Translations under genes and position numbers: made by a program
The notes under the pieces: generated by a model
What the model was told of the DNA's origin: nothing
Database searches by the model: none
Seen by the model: the letters and a program-made list of their open reading frames with translations, nothing else
Assembly (NCBI GenBank): GCA_036403235.1
Contig: DASWRI010000038.1
Location: 1-52,125 of the forward strand
Source of the DNA: JBGTFE01 sp036403235
GTDB taxonomy: Bacteria; Acidobacteriota; Blastocatellia; Pyrinomonadales; Pyrinomonadaceae
Length of the DNA stretch: 52,125 bases
Reading direction: 5' to 3'
In this document: one piece after another, positions 24,793-33,830 of the stretch
How positions within the stretch are numbered: the first letter of the stretch is position 1
How the letters are laid out: the number at the start of each line of letters is the position of its first letter

Positions 24793-26256
24793 TTAGTGAG
24801 CTATTTCCGACATGAGAGCCGTCAAAAAATTGTTCTGCACAATTTTATTGTTCGGCAGTTCTTCGTGCAGCTCGCAGAAAAACGTGGCGGCGACGGGAAA
24901 CGATTTTTTAAAAATCGAGCTTTGCTTATTGTCCTGAGGAACGGTTTCGGCAAGCAAGGAGCGGCGTGTGACGCGCGTGTCGCCGGGCGCGAAAAGAATC
25001 CGGCTGACAACGTCTTTGGCAAATGATTTTCCATCAGCGTTTTTGAACGCGCGCGCGCTGAAGAGCGTCTGCGGCCGATTGTTCTGATTGTTTTTTATAA
25101 TAATCGCTGCGTCGAGCGTCGGGTCGCAGTCGCTTCCGAAGGCTAAAAACGAAATTGACGCCGGCACCGCCGTCTCGGCGTCGAGCGCCTCGTGAAAGCG
25201 TTTTGCGCGATAGAGAACCGAAGCGAAATACTCGTCGAGCTGCGCGAGCGTAACGTCGGCAAATTCGCTTTTTTTGCCCGTTTTGCCTATCGCATTCGGC
25301 TGACCGGAAAATTTATCCAAAAACGACTGGCTCGCGTAAGCCGACCAGCCGTATTTTTTCCACGTCTCGGGATTATACAAATCGACTTCGAGCGGATTTA
25401 GATTTTCGTCGTAAAATTTTGCGGTTTTCTGGTGCGGCAGAAGCTGAAAAATTGCGGGCGACGTGATGACCGCCTCGGGGTTCAGATTATTTATATAAAA
25501 ACCGCCGATGGTGTAGCCTTTGAGAATGACTTCGAGCGCCGTCATCGTACCTTCGTTCGGCGTTCCGAACATAAAAATTTTGTTAAAATGCCGCGCGCCC
25601 GCCCAATCCGGCGAAAATTTTTCGTCACCGGCAGGCAAATCTTCGTCGCCGTACATCGCCGCGTAACGCGCAATCAAGCCGCCCATCGAATGGGCGATGA
25701 CGTTAAAGCGTAAATCGGATTTGCCGAGCTTTGTTTTTAATTCTTCGACTTTGCGAATCAGAAGCCGCGCGTTTTCGACATTGTCGCGCCGCCAGTCGTA
25801 AGCGAAAATGTAGTATTTATCGAGTCCTCCGGCGGCGACGTCGGGATTTTCCCAGTCGCCTTCAGTGTAGCCGCCGTAATTTTCCATCGCGTCGGTCAGA
25901 GCCTGATAAATCGAAAATTCAGGCAGAAAACGCGAAAGATTTACTTTTTTGACGATTCCTTTCGGAACTAAACTGTCACGGTTTTGCGCCAGATTCGGCG
26001 AAATCGGAAGGCTCAAGCCGTCGCCTTTGGCGGGCGACAAATTTACCCAGACCGGTTCTTTTGTTTCGGAATTTTCCAGCCTGCTTCCCAGAATTCCCGG
26101 AATTATGATGACCGGGCGCTTGCCTTTCTGCGTCTTCGTCGCGGCAAAAATCAGATTCAGATTCGGAACTTTTTTCCCGCCGCCGATGCAGCCGGAAAAA
26201 CAGGCCGAAAACAGCAAAAGAAACGCGATGCAGGAATTTCTCGATTGACGAAGCAT
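24793..26256 (-). CDS. LCAT-like alpha/beta hydrolase lipoprotein
   Basis: 487 aa from the ATG at 26256; further upstream frame is repeat DNA. A lipoprotein signal is seen (AFLLLFSACFSGC, Cys19 or Cys23). The lecithin:cholesterol acyltransferase-like fold shows RPVIIIPGILGSRL, FAYDWRRDN and the nucleophile Ser190 in NVIAHSMGGLIARY, with FGTPNEGT after it. Such enzymes hydrolyse or transfer acyl chains of phospholipids or other esters. Acid and histidine partners lie in the C-terminal third but I cannot place them surely. Being a lipoprotein, it would act at the periplasmic or outer face. It lies downstream of larB on the same strand. Confidence 0.85.
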   Translation of the reverse strand: MLRQSRNSCIAFLLLFSACFSGCIGGGKKVPNLNLIFAATKTQKGKRPVIIIPGILGSRLENSETKEPVWVNLSPAKGDGLSLPISPNLAQNRDSLVPKGIVKKVNLSRFLPEFSIYQALTDAMENYGGYTEGDWENPDVAAGGLDKYYIFAYDWRRDNVENARLLIRKVEELKTKLGKSDLRFNVIAHSMGGLIARYAAMYGDEDLPAGDEKFSPDWAGARHFNKIFMFGTPNEGTMTALEVILKGYTIGGFYINNLNPEAVITSPAIFQLLPHQKTAKFYDENLNPLEVDLYNPETWKKYGWSAYASQSFLDKFSGQPNAIGKTGKKSEFADVTLAQLDEYFASVLYRAKRFHEALDAETAVPASISFLAFGSDCDPTLDAAIIIKNNQNNRPQTLFSARAFKNADGKSFAKDVVSRILFAPGDTRVTRRSLLAETVPQDNKQSSIFKKSFPVAATFFCELHEELPNNKIVQNNFLTALMSEIAH

Positions 26257-26269
26257 ATTTATTTTAGCG

Positions 26270-26320
26270 GAAAGTGGAAAGTTTAAGAATTTTCTCTCAT
26301 TTAACTTTTCACTTTTCACT
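26270..26320. repeat. AGTGGAAAGTT palindrome
   Basis: AGTGGAAAGTTTA (from 26273) pairs imperfectly with TTAACTTTTCACTT (from 26301). It lies between larB and the lipase gene and touches the larB stop codon. The words recur at 50560-50632 and 51985-52025. Confidence 0.6.
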
Positions 26321-27077
26321 ATTTCTCTTCCCAGCGGCGATTTATCAAACTTGCGACAAAGCCCGCGCCGAAACCGTTGTCGATATTGACGACCGTCACG
26401 TTTGAGGCGCACGAATTGAGCATGCCCAAAAGCGCGGCGACGCCGCCGAAAGAAGCGCCGTAGCCGATGCTCGTCGGGACGGCGATGACCGGAACGCGCA
26501 CCAGACCGCCGACGACCGAAGGCAAAGCGCCTTCCATTCCGGCCGCGACGATGACCACGCGCGAGTTTTGCAAAATTTCCCGCTCCGACAAAATCCGGTG
26601 AATTCCGGCGACGCCCGCGTCCCAGATTCTTTTGACCCGATTGCCCATCGTTTCGGCCACGAGCGCGGCTTCTTCGGCGACCGGAATATCGCTCGTTCCG
26701 GCCGTGACGACCGCGATTTCGCCCGCGCCCAATTCGGCTTTATCGCGAAAAACGCGAATCAACCGCGCCGTCTCGTGCCATTCGGCCTCAACGAAAACGT
26801 TTCGGATTTCGCCAAACGTGTCGGCGTCCGTCCGCGTAATCAAAACGTTGGGCGAGCGCGCGACAAGCCGCTCAAAAATTCCGACAATCTGTTCGCGCGT
26901 TTTGCCGGCTCCGAAAATCACTTCGGGAAAACCCTGCCGCGCGGCACGGGCGTGGTCGACGCGCGCGTAGCCTATGTCTTCGTAAGATAAGTTTTTTATC
27001 GCGCGAGTTGCATCGTCGGCGGAAATTTCGCCGCGCGCGTGCGCTTCAATTAGTTTTTTGATTTCTTCCGTCTGCAT
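26319..27077 (-). CDS. larB: LarB-type pyridinium-3,5-biscarboxylate synthase
   Basis: 252 aa. LarB carboxylates and hydrolyses nicotinic acid adenine dinucleotide, the first step of the nickel-pincer cofactor of lactate racemase-family enzymes. The PurE-like C-terminal domain is clear (VTAGTSDIPVAEEAALVAE, AGMEGALPSVVGGLV, PTSIGYGASFGGVAALLGML). The N-terminus has GFPEVIFGAGKT, typical of LarB. No LarC, LarE or LarA is seen in the window, so the pathway must be completed elsewhere or the protein is orphaned. It is divergent from ubiX. Confidence 0.93.
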   Translation of the reverse strand: MQTEEIKKLIEAHARGEISADDATRAIKNLSYEDIGYARVDHARAARQGFPEVIFGAGKTREQIVGIFERLVARSPNVLITRTDADTFGEIRNVFVEAEWHETARLIRVFRDKAELGAGEIAVVTAGTSDIPVAEEAALVAETMGNRVKRIWDAGVAGIHRILSEREILQNSRVVIVAAGMEGALPSVVGGLVRVPVIAVPTSIGYGASFGGVAALLGMLNSCASNVTVVNIDNGFGAGFVASLINRRWEEK

Positions 27078-27145
27078 TTATCATTTATTATTGAACATTC
27101 AGCGTTAAATTGTCATAAACGATTATCGACAAAAGTAAAAAAAAT

Positions 27146-27763
27146 ATGGAATTGACCGTTGCAATCACAGGCGCGTCGGGCACGATTTACGGATTTAGAA
27201 CTTTGCAGCTTTTAGCCGCGAGCGGCGCTTTGGAAACGATAAATCTGATTTTATCGGGTACGGCGGCGACCGTCGCGCAGGTTGAAATGGGCGTTAATTT
27301 GCGCGAGCCGACCGCCGAAAAAATCAACGAATGGCTCGGACTCGGGGAAAATTCAAAATTGATTCGCGTCTGGCGGCTCGATAATCTGGCGGCGAAACCC
27401 GCGTCGGGCTCAAACAAGCAGGCCGGAATGATTATCGCGCCGTGTTCGATGGGAACGCTCGGCGCAATCGCTTCGGGCGCGGGAGCTAATTTGATTCACC
27501 GCGCCGCCGACGTTTGTTTGAAAGAGCAGCGAAAACTCGTTTTGGTTCCGCGCGAAACGCCCTACAACCCGATTCATCTGGAAAATATGTTAAAGCTCGC
27601 GCGCATCGGCGTCTGCATTTTGCCCGCCAGCCCGAGCTTTTATCACAAGCCGAAAGCGATTGAAGATTTGGTCGACCATCTCTGTTTTCGCATTTTAGAC
27701 CAGTTCGATATTCCGCACGCGCGCAAAACGCAATGGACGGGCGATGAAGTAAAGGAGAAATAG
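27146..27763 (+). CDS. ubiX: UbiX-type flavin prenyltransferase
   Basis: 205 aa. The enzyme attaches a dimethylallyl group to FMN to make prenyl-FMN for UbiD-type decarboxylases. The family motifs are complete: VAITGASGTIYGFRTLQLL at the start, MIIAPCSMGTLGAIASG, VLVPRETPYNPIHLENML and ASPSFYHKPK. mqnD lies 0.9 kb downstream; in the futalosine menaquinone route a UbiX/UbiD pair (MqnP/MqnL-like) acts after MqnD, so a role in menaquinone synthesis is likely but inferred. No UbiD is in the window. Confidence 0.93.
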   Translation: MELTVAITGASGTIYGFRTLQLLAASGALETINLILSGTAATVAQVEMGVNLREPTAEKINEWLGLGENSKLIRVWRLDNLAAKPASGSNKQAGMIIAPCSMGTLGAIASGAGANLIHRAADVCLKEQRKLVLVPRETPYNPIHLENMLKLARIGVCILPASPSFYHKPKAIEDLVDHLCFRILDQFDIPHARKTQWTGDEVKEK

Positions 27764-27870
27764 AACAGGATTTACAGGATAATTTGTTTACTAAAATCAA
27801 GATTCGAGTTTTATTTTAACAATGTAAATAAAAGGGTTTTTATCCTGTCCATCATGTTTCAATCTCCCTT
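27763..27870. repeat. ~105-bp AACAGGAT/ATCCTGT element, copy 1
   Basis: The ends AACAGGATTTACAGGATAA and TATCCTGTCCATCATGTT are imperfect complements. The middle is AT-rich and contains AAGATTCGAGTTTTATTTTA, also conserved in the copy at 34742-34856. It lies between co-directional genes. Its left end begins at the last base of the ubiX stop codon. Confidence 0.75.
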
Positions 27871-27882
27871 GTAATAAAATTT

Positions 27883-28638
27883 ATGAAGAGCACAGTCGAA
27901 AGATTTTCAAATCGCGTCGAAAATTACGTTAAATATCGTCCGAACTACCCGCGCGAGGTTTTGCGTTTGTTTGAGACGGAAATGAAGCTCGAAAAATCAT
28001 CAAAGCTCGCCGACATCGGTTCGGGGACGGGGATTTCGGCGAAACTTTTTCTCGAAAACGGCAACGCGGTTTTCGGCGTCGAGCCAAACGCACGGATGCG
28101 CGAGGCGGCGGAGATGTTTCTAAAAGATTTTCCGAATTTCAAAAGCGTCGACGCGACGGCGGAAAACACGTCTTTGCCCGCGAATTCAGTCGATTTCGTC
28201 ATCGCGGCACAGGCTTTTCACTGGTTTGACGCGGAGCGTACGCGCGCCGAATTTAAGCGAATTTTGAAGAAAAATGGCTACGTCGCGCTCATCTGGAACG
28301 AGCGCCAGCTTGATACAAACGAGTTTCTGCGCGATTACGAGCAGTTTTTGATTCGTTTCGGGACGGATTACGAAAAAGTCCGGCACGAAAATATCGGCGA
28401 AAAAATTTTAGCGGATTTTTTTCAGACGGAATTTTGCACGAAAACCTTTCAAAACGTCCAAACGCTCGATTTTTCGGGATTAAAGGGGCGGGCGCTGTCG
28501 TCTTCGTATATGCCGGCGGAAACGGATTTGCGCTTTGAGCCGATGGTTATTGACCTAAAACGCCTCTTTGATAAATACGCGGAAAACGGTAAAATACAAA
28601 TTCTATACGACACCAATGTTCACTACTCGCAGATTTAA
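27883..28638 (+). CDS. Class I SAM-dependent methyltransferase
   Basis: 251 aa. The SAM motif I is LADIGSGTGISAKLFLENG, followed by the acidic loop VFGVEPNARM and VDFVIAAQAFHWFD, giving a Methyltransf_11-like protein. The gene ends three bases before the mqnD ATG, so the two are almost certainly co-transcribed. It is not a clear UbiE/MenG by motif, and a role as a menaquinone methyltransferase is only a possibility from context. Cytoplasmic, no membrane segment. Confidence 0.85.
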   Translation: MKSTVERFSNRVENYVKYRPNYPREVLRLFETEMKLEKSSKLADIGSGTGISAKLFLENGNAVFGVEPNARMREAAEMFLKDFPNFKSVDATAENTSLPANSVDFVIAAQAFHWFDAERTRAEFKRILKKNGYVALIWNERQLDTNEFLRDYEQFLIRFGTDYEKVRHENIGEKILADFFQTEFCTKTFQNVQTLDFSGLKGRALSSSYMPAETDLRFEPMVIDLKRLFDKYAENGKIQILYDTNVHYSQI

Positions 28639-28641
28639 TTT

Positions 28642-29490
28642 ATGGAAGCAAGACCTGAGATAAAGACAATTACCGTTGCGCATTCGCCCGATTCGGACGA
28701 CGCATTTATGTTTTACGGCCTGGCCACAAACAAGCTGGAAACCGACGGTTTGAAGTTCGAACACACCTTAAAAGATATTCAAACGCTGAACGAAGACGCG
28801 AAAAACGGCGTTTTCGACGTGACGGCCATCAGCTTTCACGCCTACGCTTATGTTGCCGACAAATACGCTCTTTTGCCGCACGGGGCGAGCATCGGCGACA
28901 AATACGGCCCGATTGTCGTTTCAAAAGAGCAGTATAAACCCGAAGACATCGGCAAACTGAAAATCGCCATCCCGGGCGAATTGACGAGCGCCTTTCTCGC
29001 TTTGCGGATTTACAATCAGGATTTCGAATACGTGATTGTTCCGTTTGACGAGATTATCGACGCCGTGCTCAACGGAAAGGCCGACGCCGGGCTTTTGATT
29101 CACGAAGGACAGCTTTTTTATAAGCAGATGGGCCTCAAAAAAGTTCTCGATTTGGGCGAATGGTGGCACGAGCGAACCGGTTTGCCTTTGCCGATGGGCG
29201 GCAACGCCATCCGCCGCGATTTGGGCGAAGATTTGATGCGAAAAGTCTCGAAACATCTTCACCGAAGCATTATGTATTCGATGGAAAACCGCGAAGACGC
29301 GCTTTCCTACGCGATGCAGTTTGCCCGCGATATGCCTACGGAATTGGCTGATAGATTCGTCGCCATGTGGGTTAACGATTTGACGCTCGATTACGGGACG
29401 CGCGGCCGCGAAGGCGTCAAGCGTCTGCTTCAGGAAGGATTCGACAAAGGAATCATCAAAAATAAGGTCGAAGTCGATTTTGTCGAATAA
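28642..29490 (+). CDS. mqnD: 1,4-dihydroxy-6-naphthoate synthase (MqnD)
   Basis: 282 aa. MqnD converts cyclic dehypoxanthine futalosine to 1,4-dihydroxy-6-naphthoate in the futalosine route to menaquinone. The periplasmic-binding-protein-like fold shows the diagnostic opening VAHSPDSDDAFMFYGLA, TLKDIQTLNEDA, FDVTAISFHAYAYV and LLIHEGQLFYK. It is longer and has a different N-terminus from MqnA, so MqnD is the better call. The gene follows the methyltransferase by three bases. Other Mqn genes are not in the window. Confidence 0.93.
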   Translation: MEARPEIKTITVAHSPDSDDAFMFYGLATNKLETDGLKFEHTLKDIQTLNEDAKNGVFDVTAISFHAYAYVADKYALLPHGASIGDKYGPIVVSKEQYKPEDIGKLKIAIPGELTSAFLALRIYNQDFEYVIVPFDEIIDAVLNGKADAGLLIHEGQLFYKQMGLKKVLDLGEWWHERTGLPLPMGGNAIRRDLGEDLMRKVSKHLHRSIMYSMENREDALSYAMQFARDMPTELADRFVAMWVNDLTLDYGTRGREGVKRLLQEGFDKGIIKNKVEVDFVE

Positions 29491-29502
29491 AATAGGTCGC
29501 AG

Positions 29503-29548
29503 GTCAAAAGTCGAAGGTCGAAATTCAGTTTGACCTTCGACTTTTGAC
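29503..29548. repeat. Perfect 17-bp inverted repeat, AAAAGTCGAAGGTC type
   Basis: GTCAAAAGTCGAAGGTC (29503-29519) pairs exactly with 29532-29548 around a 12-base loop. It lies 13 bases after the mqnD stop and probably ends that transcript. Confidence 0.82.
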
Positions 29549-29630
29549 AATTCTTTCAACAAAGCTTTGTCAACTTTTCCCGCGCTTTTCGCATCTATTG
29601 TTTAGTTTCCGAAACACAAAGGTGCAATTA

Positions 29631-30476
29631 ATGAAAAAAATATTCGCTGTCAGTTTAATAATTTTCTGCTTGTCTGTTCTCTCTGTTTTCGCTCAGACTT
29701 CAACCGTTACCAGATTTGATTTGAGCCAGCCGGAAATCGACCGCATCATCAAAAAATTTACCGAAAACGAAGCGCATTTTCGCGGCGCGCTGACGAATTA
29801 TGTCTTTAATCGAAGCGTCACGCTGCAAACGCTCGGCATGGGCGGACAAATCACGGGGCTGCTCCGGCGCGATTCGTTTATGTCGCTGACGCAGAGCGGC
29901 GAGCGTCTCGAAAAAGTTACGTTCAATCCGGTTTCGACCTTACCGCTCGGCTTTGTAACGGCCGAGGATTTGGAAGACCTAGGCGGCGTAACTCCTTTTG
30001 CATTAGAGCCTTCGGTCGTCAATCTATATAATTTCGTCTATCTCGGCAAGGAAAAAATTGACGACCTCGATTTGTATGTTTTCGAAGTTTCGCCAAAGGT
30101 CATTCCCGACCCGAAAAAATCGAAACAGCGGCTTTTTACCGGCCGCATCTGGGTTGACGATAAAGATTTGATGATTGCCAAATCAAAAGGCAAAGGCGTT
30201 CCCGAAACAAAAACGAACAAATTTCCGGTGGTCGAAACGTGGCGCGAAAATATCGACGGCAAATACTGGTTTCCGTCATATGCCAGCTCGGACGACGAGC
30301 TGCTTTTTGAAAACGGCACGTCGGTAAAACTCAAACTTCGAGTCAAATATACGAATTACCGGCTCGGCCATACCGAAGTGATAATCGGCGACGACGCTGA
30401 AGAAGTAAAAGACGACGCCAAACCGACGCCGACGCCAACGCCTGCGCCGACCAATACGCCGCCGAAAAAGCCTTAA
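29631..30476 (+). CDS. Secreted protein, outer-membrane lipoprotein-sorting-like
   Basis: 281 aa from the ATG at 29631, with AAGGTG eight bases upstream; the 87 bases of open frame before it are repeat DNA. A signal peptide is clear (FAVSLIIFCLSVLSVFAQ). The mature part (LYVFEVSPKVIPDP, FTGRIWVDDKDLMIAKSKGK, WFPSYASSDDEL) resembles the LolA/LolB-like fold of secreted acidobacterial proteins. The tail is Pro/Thr-rich (PTPTPTPAPTNTPP). Role unknown; periplasmic or surface location expected. Confidence 0.78.
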   Translation: MKKIFAVSLIIFCLSVLSVFAQTSTVTRFDLSQPEIDRIIKKFTENEAHFRGALTNYVFNRSVTLQTLGMGGQITGLLRRDSFMSLTQSGERLEKVTFNPVSTLPLGFVTAEDLEDLGGVTPFALEPSVVNLYNFVYLGKEKIDDLDLYVFEVSPKVIPDPKKSKQRLFTGRIWVDDKDLMIAKSKGKGVPETKTNKFPVVETWRENIDGKYWFPSYASSDDELLFENGTSVKLKLRVKYTNYRLGHTEVIIGDDAEEVKDDAKPTPTPTPAPTNTPPKKP

Positions 30477-30483
30477 CTAGTGG

Positions 30484-30541
30484 AGAGTTGATAGTTGATA
30501 GTTTTTATGTTTTTAACTATCCGCTATCCGCTATCAACTCT
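30484..30541. repeat. GATAGTT-word palindrome
   Basis: GAGTTGATAG (30485-30494) pairs with CTATCAACTC (30531-30540), with tandem GATAGTT and CTATCCG words inside. The end of the plsC coding sequence lies in the right half, giving the peptide ELIADSG. Same type as 3296-3366. Confidence 0.78.
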
Positions 30542-31272
30542 TTTGCAATCGCCGCGCGCGTTTGTCTGAGCAGCTCCATCAAATTTTCATCCGAAAAATC
30601 TTTTGTCTCAATCGGCGCAAGCAAAACCATCTCAATCGTTCCCGGAAACAAAACGCCGGTTTTTTTGCCCATCATCCAGTCCGTGTTTTTGATGGCGACC
30701 GGAATAATCGGCGCATCCGTCTGCAAGGCGAGATGAAACGCGCCTTTTTTAAATGACAAAAGCTCGCCCGGCATCGCGCGCGTGCCTTCGGCAAAAACGC
30801 CGAAAGAATAGCCTTGTCTCATCACTTCGCGCGCTTTTTCCATCGACCGCTGAGCGCGCTCCGGGTTCGTCCGGTCAATCGCAATGATGTTGACATAGCT
30901 CATTCCCGGCCCGAGAACTGGCGCTTTCAATAATTCTTTTTTTGCCACGAGTCCCATCTGTTTGCCCGCGTAAAAAAAAAGCGCGGCGGTATCGAGATAC
31001 GAGCGGTGATTAGATATAAAAACGTAGGTTCTATCCTGCTCTAAATTTTCCAAACCTTTGACCTCGATGCGCGCGCCGCACGCTTTGAGCCACGTTTTCG
31101 CGCCGAATTCGGCTACCGGATAAAGCCACATTCGCCGGTTGATAAGCGCCAGAAAAATCAACGACGGCGCGCCTAAAACGAGCAGCAGGAGAGAGGCGAC
31201 AAACCAGCACCACCAGTAACGAAGTTTGCCGACGGCGCGCGATTTGTTAGACTTTTTAATAGGAAAAGTCAT
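30517..31272 (-). CDS. plsC: 1-acyl-sn-glycerol-3-phosphate acyltransferase family (PlsC)
   Basis: 251 aa from the ATG at 31272, which has AGGA close upstream; an ATG at 31314 (adding 14 residues) is also possible but has no ribosome site and overlaps the next gene's start codon. The N-terminal hydrophobic anchor (WWCWFVASLLLLVLGAPSLI) is followed by the HX4D motif NHRSYLD and by EGTR in VFAEGTRAMPG, then PIIPVAIKNTD. PlsC makes phosphatidate from lysophosphatidate at the inner membrane. The C-terminal residues come from a repeat. Substrate could also be another acyl acceptor. Confidence 0.9.
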   Translation of the reverse strand: MTFPIKKSNKSRAVGKLRYWWCWFVASLLLLVLGAPSLIFLALINRRMWLYPVAEFGAKTWLKACGARIEVKGLENLEQDRTYVFISNHRSYLDTAALFFYAGKQMGLVAKKELLKAPVLGPGMSYVNIIAIDRTNPERAQRSMEKAREVMRQGYSFGVFAEGTRAMPGELLSFKKGAFHLALQTDAPIIPVAIKNTDWMMGKKTGVLFPGTIEMVLLAPIETKDFSDENLMELLRQTRAAIAKELIADSG

Positions 31273-31312
31273 TTTCCTGTTTTCCCGAATCGCTTCTAAG
31301 GAAAGGTTTTGC

Positions 31313-33742
31313 ATGATTATTAGTCTAAAGTCAAAAGCTCAAAGTTCAAAATCGGTGGCCAGTTGTTTTGTTTGCCGCGCGGTCGTTTTACTGTTTACTG
31401 CCCTCTGCCTATCGTCAACTGTTTTCGCTCAAAACGTGCCGTCGCCGAAATCGGTTCTCGGTTTTCAGCCGACCGATGACCGGACGATTGCCGACTGGGG
31501 GCAGATAAACGATTATTTTACAAAGCTCGACGCCGCGAGCAACCGCGTGACGGTCAAGGAAATCGGCAGGACGACGCTCGGCAAGCCTTTTATCGTCGCT
31601 TTTATTTCGTCGTCGCAAAACATCAAAAATCTCGAAAAATACCGCGCAATCAACGCTCGGCTGGCCGACCCGCGCACGATTAAAAACACGGAGGAGCTCG
31701 AAAATCTCGTCAAAAACGGCAAAACCATCGTCTCGATTTCCTGCTCCATTCACTCGACCGAAATCGTCGCCTCGCAGATGTCGATGAATCTCGCCTACGA
31801 GCTGGCGACGGCAAAAGACGCGGAAACCGAGGAAATACTCGACAACACGATTCTGCTGCTCATTCCGTCTTCAAATCCCGACGGCATCGACATCGTCGCC
31901 AACTGGTATCGCAAAACTCTCGGCACGAAATCCGAAGGCACGTCGCCGCCGGAGCTTTATCACGCTTATGCCGGACACGACGACAATCGCGATTGGTTTA
32001 TGCTCAATCTGAAAGAGACGCAAAACGTGACCAGGCTTTTCTGGCAACAGTGGTTTCCGCAGATTGTTTACGACGTGCATCAGATGGGACAAAACGGCGC
32101 GCGCTTTGTCATTCCGCCGTTTTTCGACCCGCCGAACCCGCGCATCTCGCCGATTATTTTGCGCGAAGTCGGGCTCTTGGGCTACAAGATGGCGGCCGAT
32201 TTGGAGGCCGCGCGCATTGCCGGGATTGCGACCAACACGACTTTCGATACGTGGTGGCACGGCGGCTTTCGCTCCGCTCCTTATTTTCACAATTCAATCG
32301 GCATTTTGTCTGAAGCTGCCAGCGCGGATTTGATGTCGCCGACGACGGTTACGCGCGAAAAAATGCAGGCTTTCCGGCGCGAGCGAGGGCTCAACTCGCC
32401 GCTCGAAAACGCGACGAATTTTCCCGACGTCTGGGAAGGCGGGCTCTGGCGCGCGGCCGACATTGCGCGCATCGAGACGATTGCCTCGCGCTCGCTTTTG
32501 CAGATGGCGGCAAAATTTCGCCCGCGTTATTTGCGGAATTTTTACGAGCTAGGCCGCGAAAATCTGGACAGCAAGCCGGACGAGCCGCAGGCGTTTATCG
32601 TTACGGCCGGGCAGCCGAATGCCGAGAGCGTTTCGCGTTTTCTGGAAATTCTGATGTGGCAGGGCGCGGAAGTTTTTCAAATGACGCGTGAATTGGAAGT
32701 CGCGCAGGAAGAGCAAAACCGAAACGACTTTCACGAAATTCCGCTCGGAAGCTTTCTCATTTTTACGAACCAGCCGCAGAAAAGAAACGTTTTGAGCCTT
32801 TTTGAAAAACAGGTTTATCCGAATCGCGTCAACGCGGGCGGCGAGGCCGAAGTTCCATACGACGTCGCGGGCTGGACTCTGCCGTTGCAGATGGGCGTCG
32901 AATATCTGGCGGCGTGGCAGATAAAAGATTTGGCCGGGCAGCAAAATACTCTGAAACGCGTGGAAAACATCAATCAGGCGCGCGCCGTTTTGAATCTGAA
33001 TCCGAACGCCGAATCTTTCGCCAAATTTCCGAACCCTTTAAAATCGAATCCGAAAATCGGGCTTTACAAAGGCTTTACGGCTTCGATGGACGAAGGCTGG
33101 ACGCGTTTTGTGCTCGATACTTTTCAGATTCCCTTCCAGTCAGTTTCCGACTCAGATTTCCGGCAAAATCGCTTGAATTTTGACGTTATAATTTTGCCCG
33201 CCGACAGCGAAAACTCGATTGTCAAAGGCTTGAGCAGTGAGCGCTATGCGGACGAATTTGCGGGCGGCATCGGCGACGAAGGAGTTGAAAACTTAAAAAA
33301 ATTCGTCGAAGCGGGCGGAAAGCTAATTTGTTTTGACGATTCGTGCGAGCTTATTATCAAGCGGTTTAATCTGCCTTTGAAAAACGTTTTGAAAAACCTG
33401 AAGCGAAACGAGTTTTATAATCCCGGCTCGATTGTCCGCTTAAACGTCGATACGGCGAATCCGCTCGCCAGGAACTTAAAAAAGGAAACGGCGGCTTATT
33501 TTATCGAAAGCTCGGCGTTTGAAATCGAAGATAAAACGCGCGTTAAATCGGTCGCCGATTACGCCGGCGCCAGCGCTCTGCTTTCGGGCTGGATGCTCGG
33601 CGAAAAATATCTCAGCGGAAAATCCGCGCTCGCCGAAACCGCTTACGGCAAAGGCAAAATCATTCTTTTTGCCTTTCGCCCGCAGCATCGAGGCCAGACG
33701 TTCGGAACGTTTCCGTTCATTTTTAACGCGCTCGAAAAATAA
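31313..33742 (+). CDS. Secreted M14-family metallocarboxypeptidase
   Basis: 809 aa from the ATG at 31313, with AAGGAAAGG upstream. The signal peptide has its hydrophobic core at VVLLFTALCLSSTVFAQ; its N-terminal region (SLKSKAQSSKS) is encoded by repeat-like DNA. The zinc ligands are His147 and Glu150 (SIHSTE) and His256 (VYDVHQMG). SSNPDGIDIVANWYR and GHDDNRDWFML are family landmarks, and the catalytic Glu is probably in GILSEAAS. The C-terminal ~350 residues include a GATase/ThuA-like fold. It would trim peptides outside the cytoplasm. Its ATG overlaps the alternative plsC start on the opposite strand. Confidence 0.9.
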   Translation: MIISLKSKAQSSKSVASCFVCRAVVLLFTALCLSSTVFAQNVPSPKSVLGFQPTDDRTIADWGQINDYFTKLDAASNRVTVKEIGRTTLGKPFIVAFISSSQNIKNLEKYRAINARLADPRTIKNTEELENLVKNGKTIVSISCSIHSTEIVASQMSMNLAYELATAKDAETEEILDNTILLLIPSSNPDGIDIVANWYRKTLGTKSEGTSPPELYHAYAGHDDNRDWFMLNLKETQNVTRLFWQQWFPQIVYDVHQMGQNGARFVIPPFFDPPNPRISPIILREVGLLGYKMAADLEAARIAGIATNTTFDTWWHGGFRSAPYFHNSIGILSEAASADLMSPTTVTREKMQAFRRERGLNSPLENATNFPDVWEGGLWRAADIARIETIASRSLLQMAAKFRPRYLRNFYELGRENLDSKPDEPQAFIVTAGQPNAESVSRFLEILMWQGAEVFQMTRELEVAQEEQNRNDFHEIPLGSFLIFTNQPQKRNVLSLFEKQVYPNRVNAGGEAEVPYDVAGWTLPLQMGVEYLAAWQIKDLAGQQNTLKRVENINQARAVLNLNPNAESFAKFPNPLKSNPKIGLYKGFTASMDEGWTRFVLDTFQIPFQSVSDSDFRQNRLNFDVIILPADSENSIVKGLSSERYADEFAGGIGDEGVENLKKFVEAGGKLICFDDSCELIIKRFNLPLKNVLKNLKRNEFYNPGSIVRLNVDTANPLARNLKKETAAYFIESSAFEIEDKTRVKSVADYAGASALLSGWMLGEKYLSGKSALAETAYGKGKIILFAFRPQHRGQTFGTFPFIFNALEK

Positions 33743-33830
33743 AGATTAAAACAGAGTTTAATCGCTATTCAATAGAAATTTTCTTTCCGGTTAAAGCGCG
33801 AGGAGTTGTGATTTTGATAAAATTCAGCTT

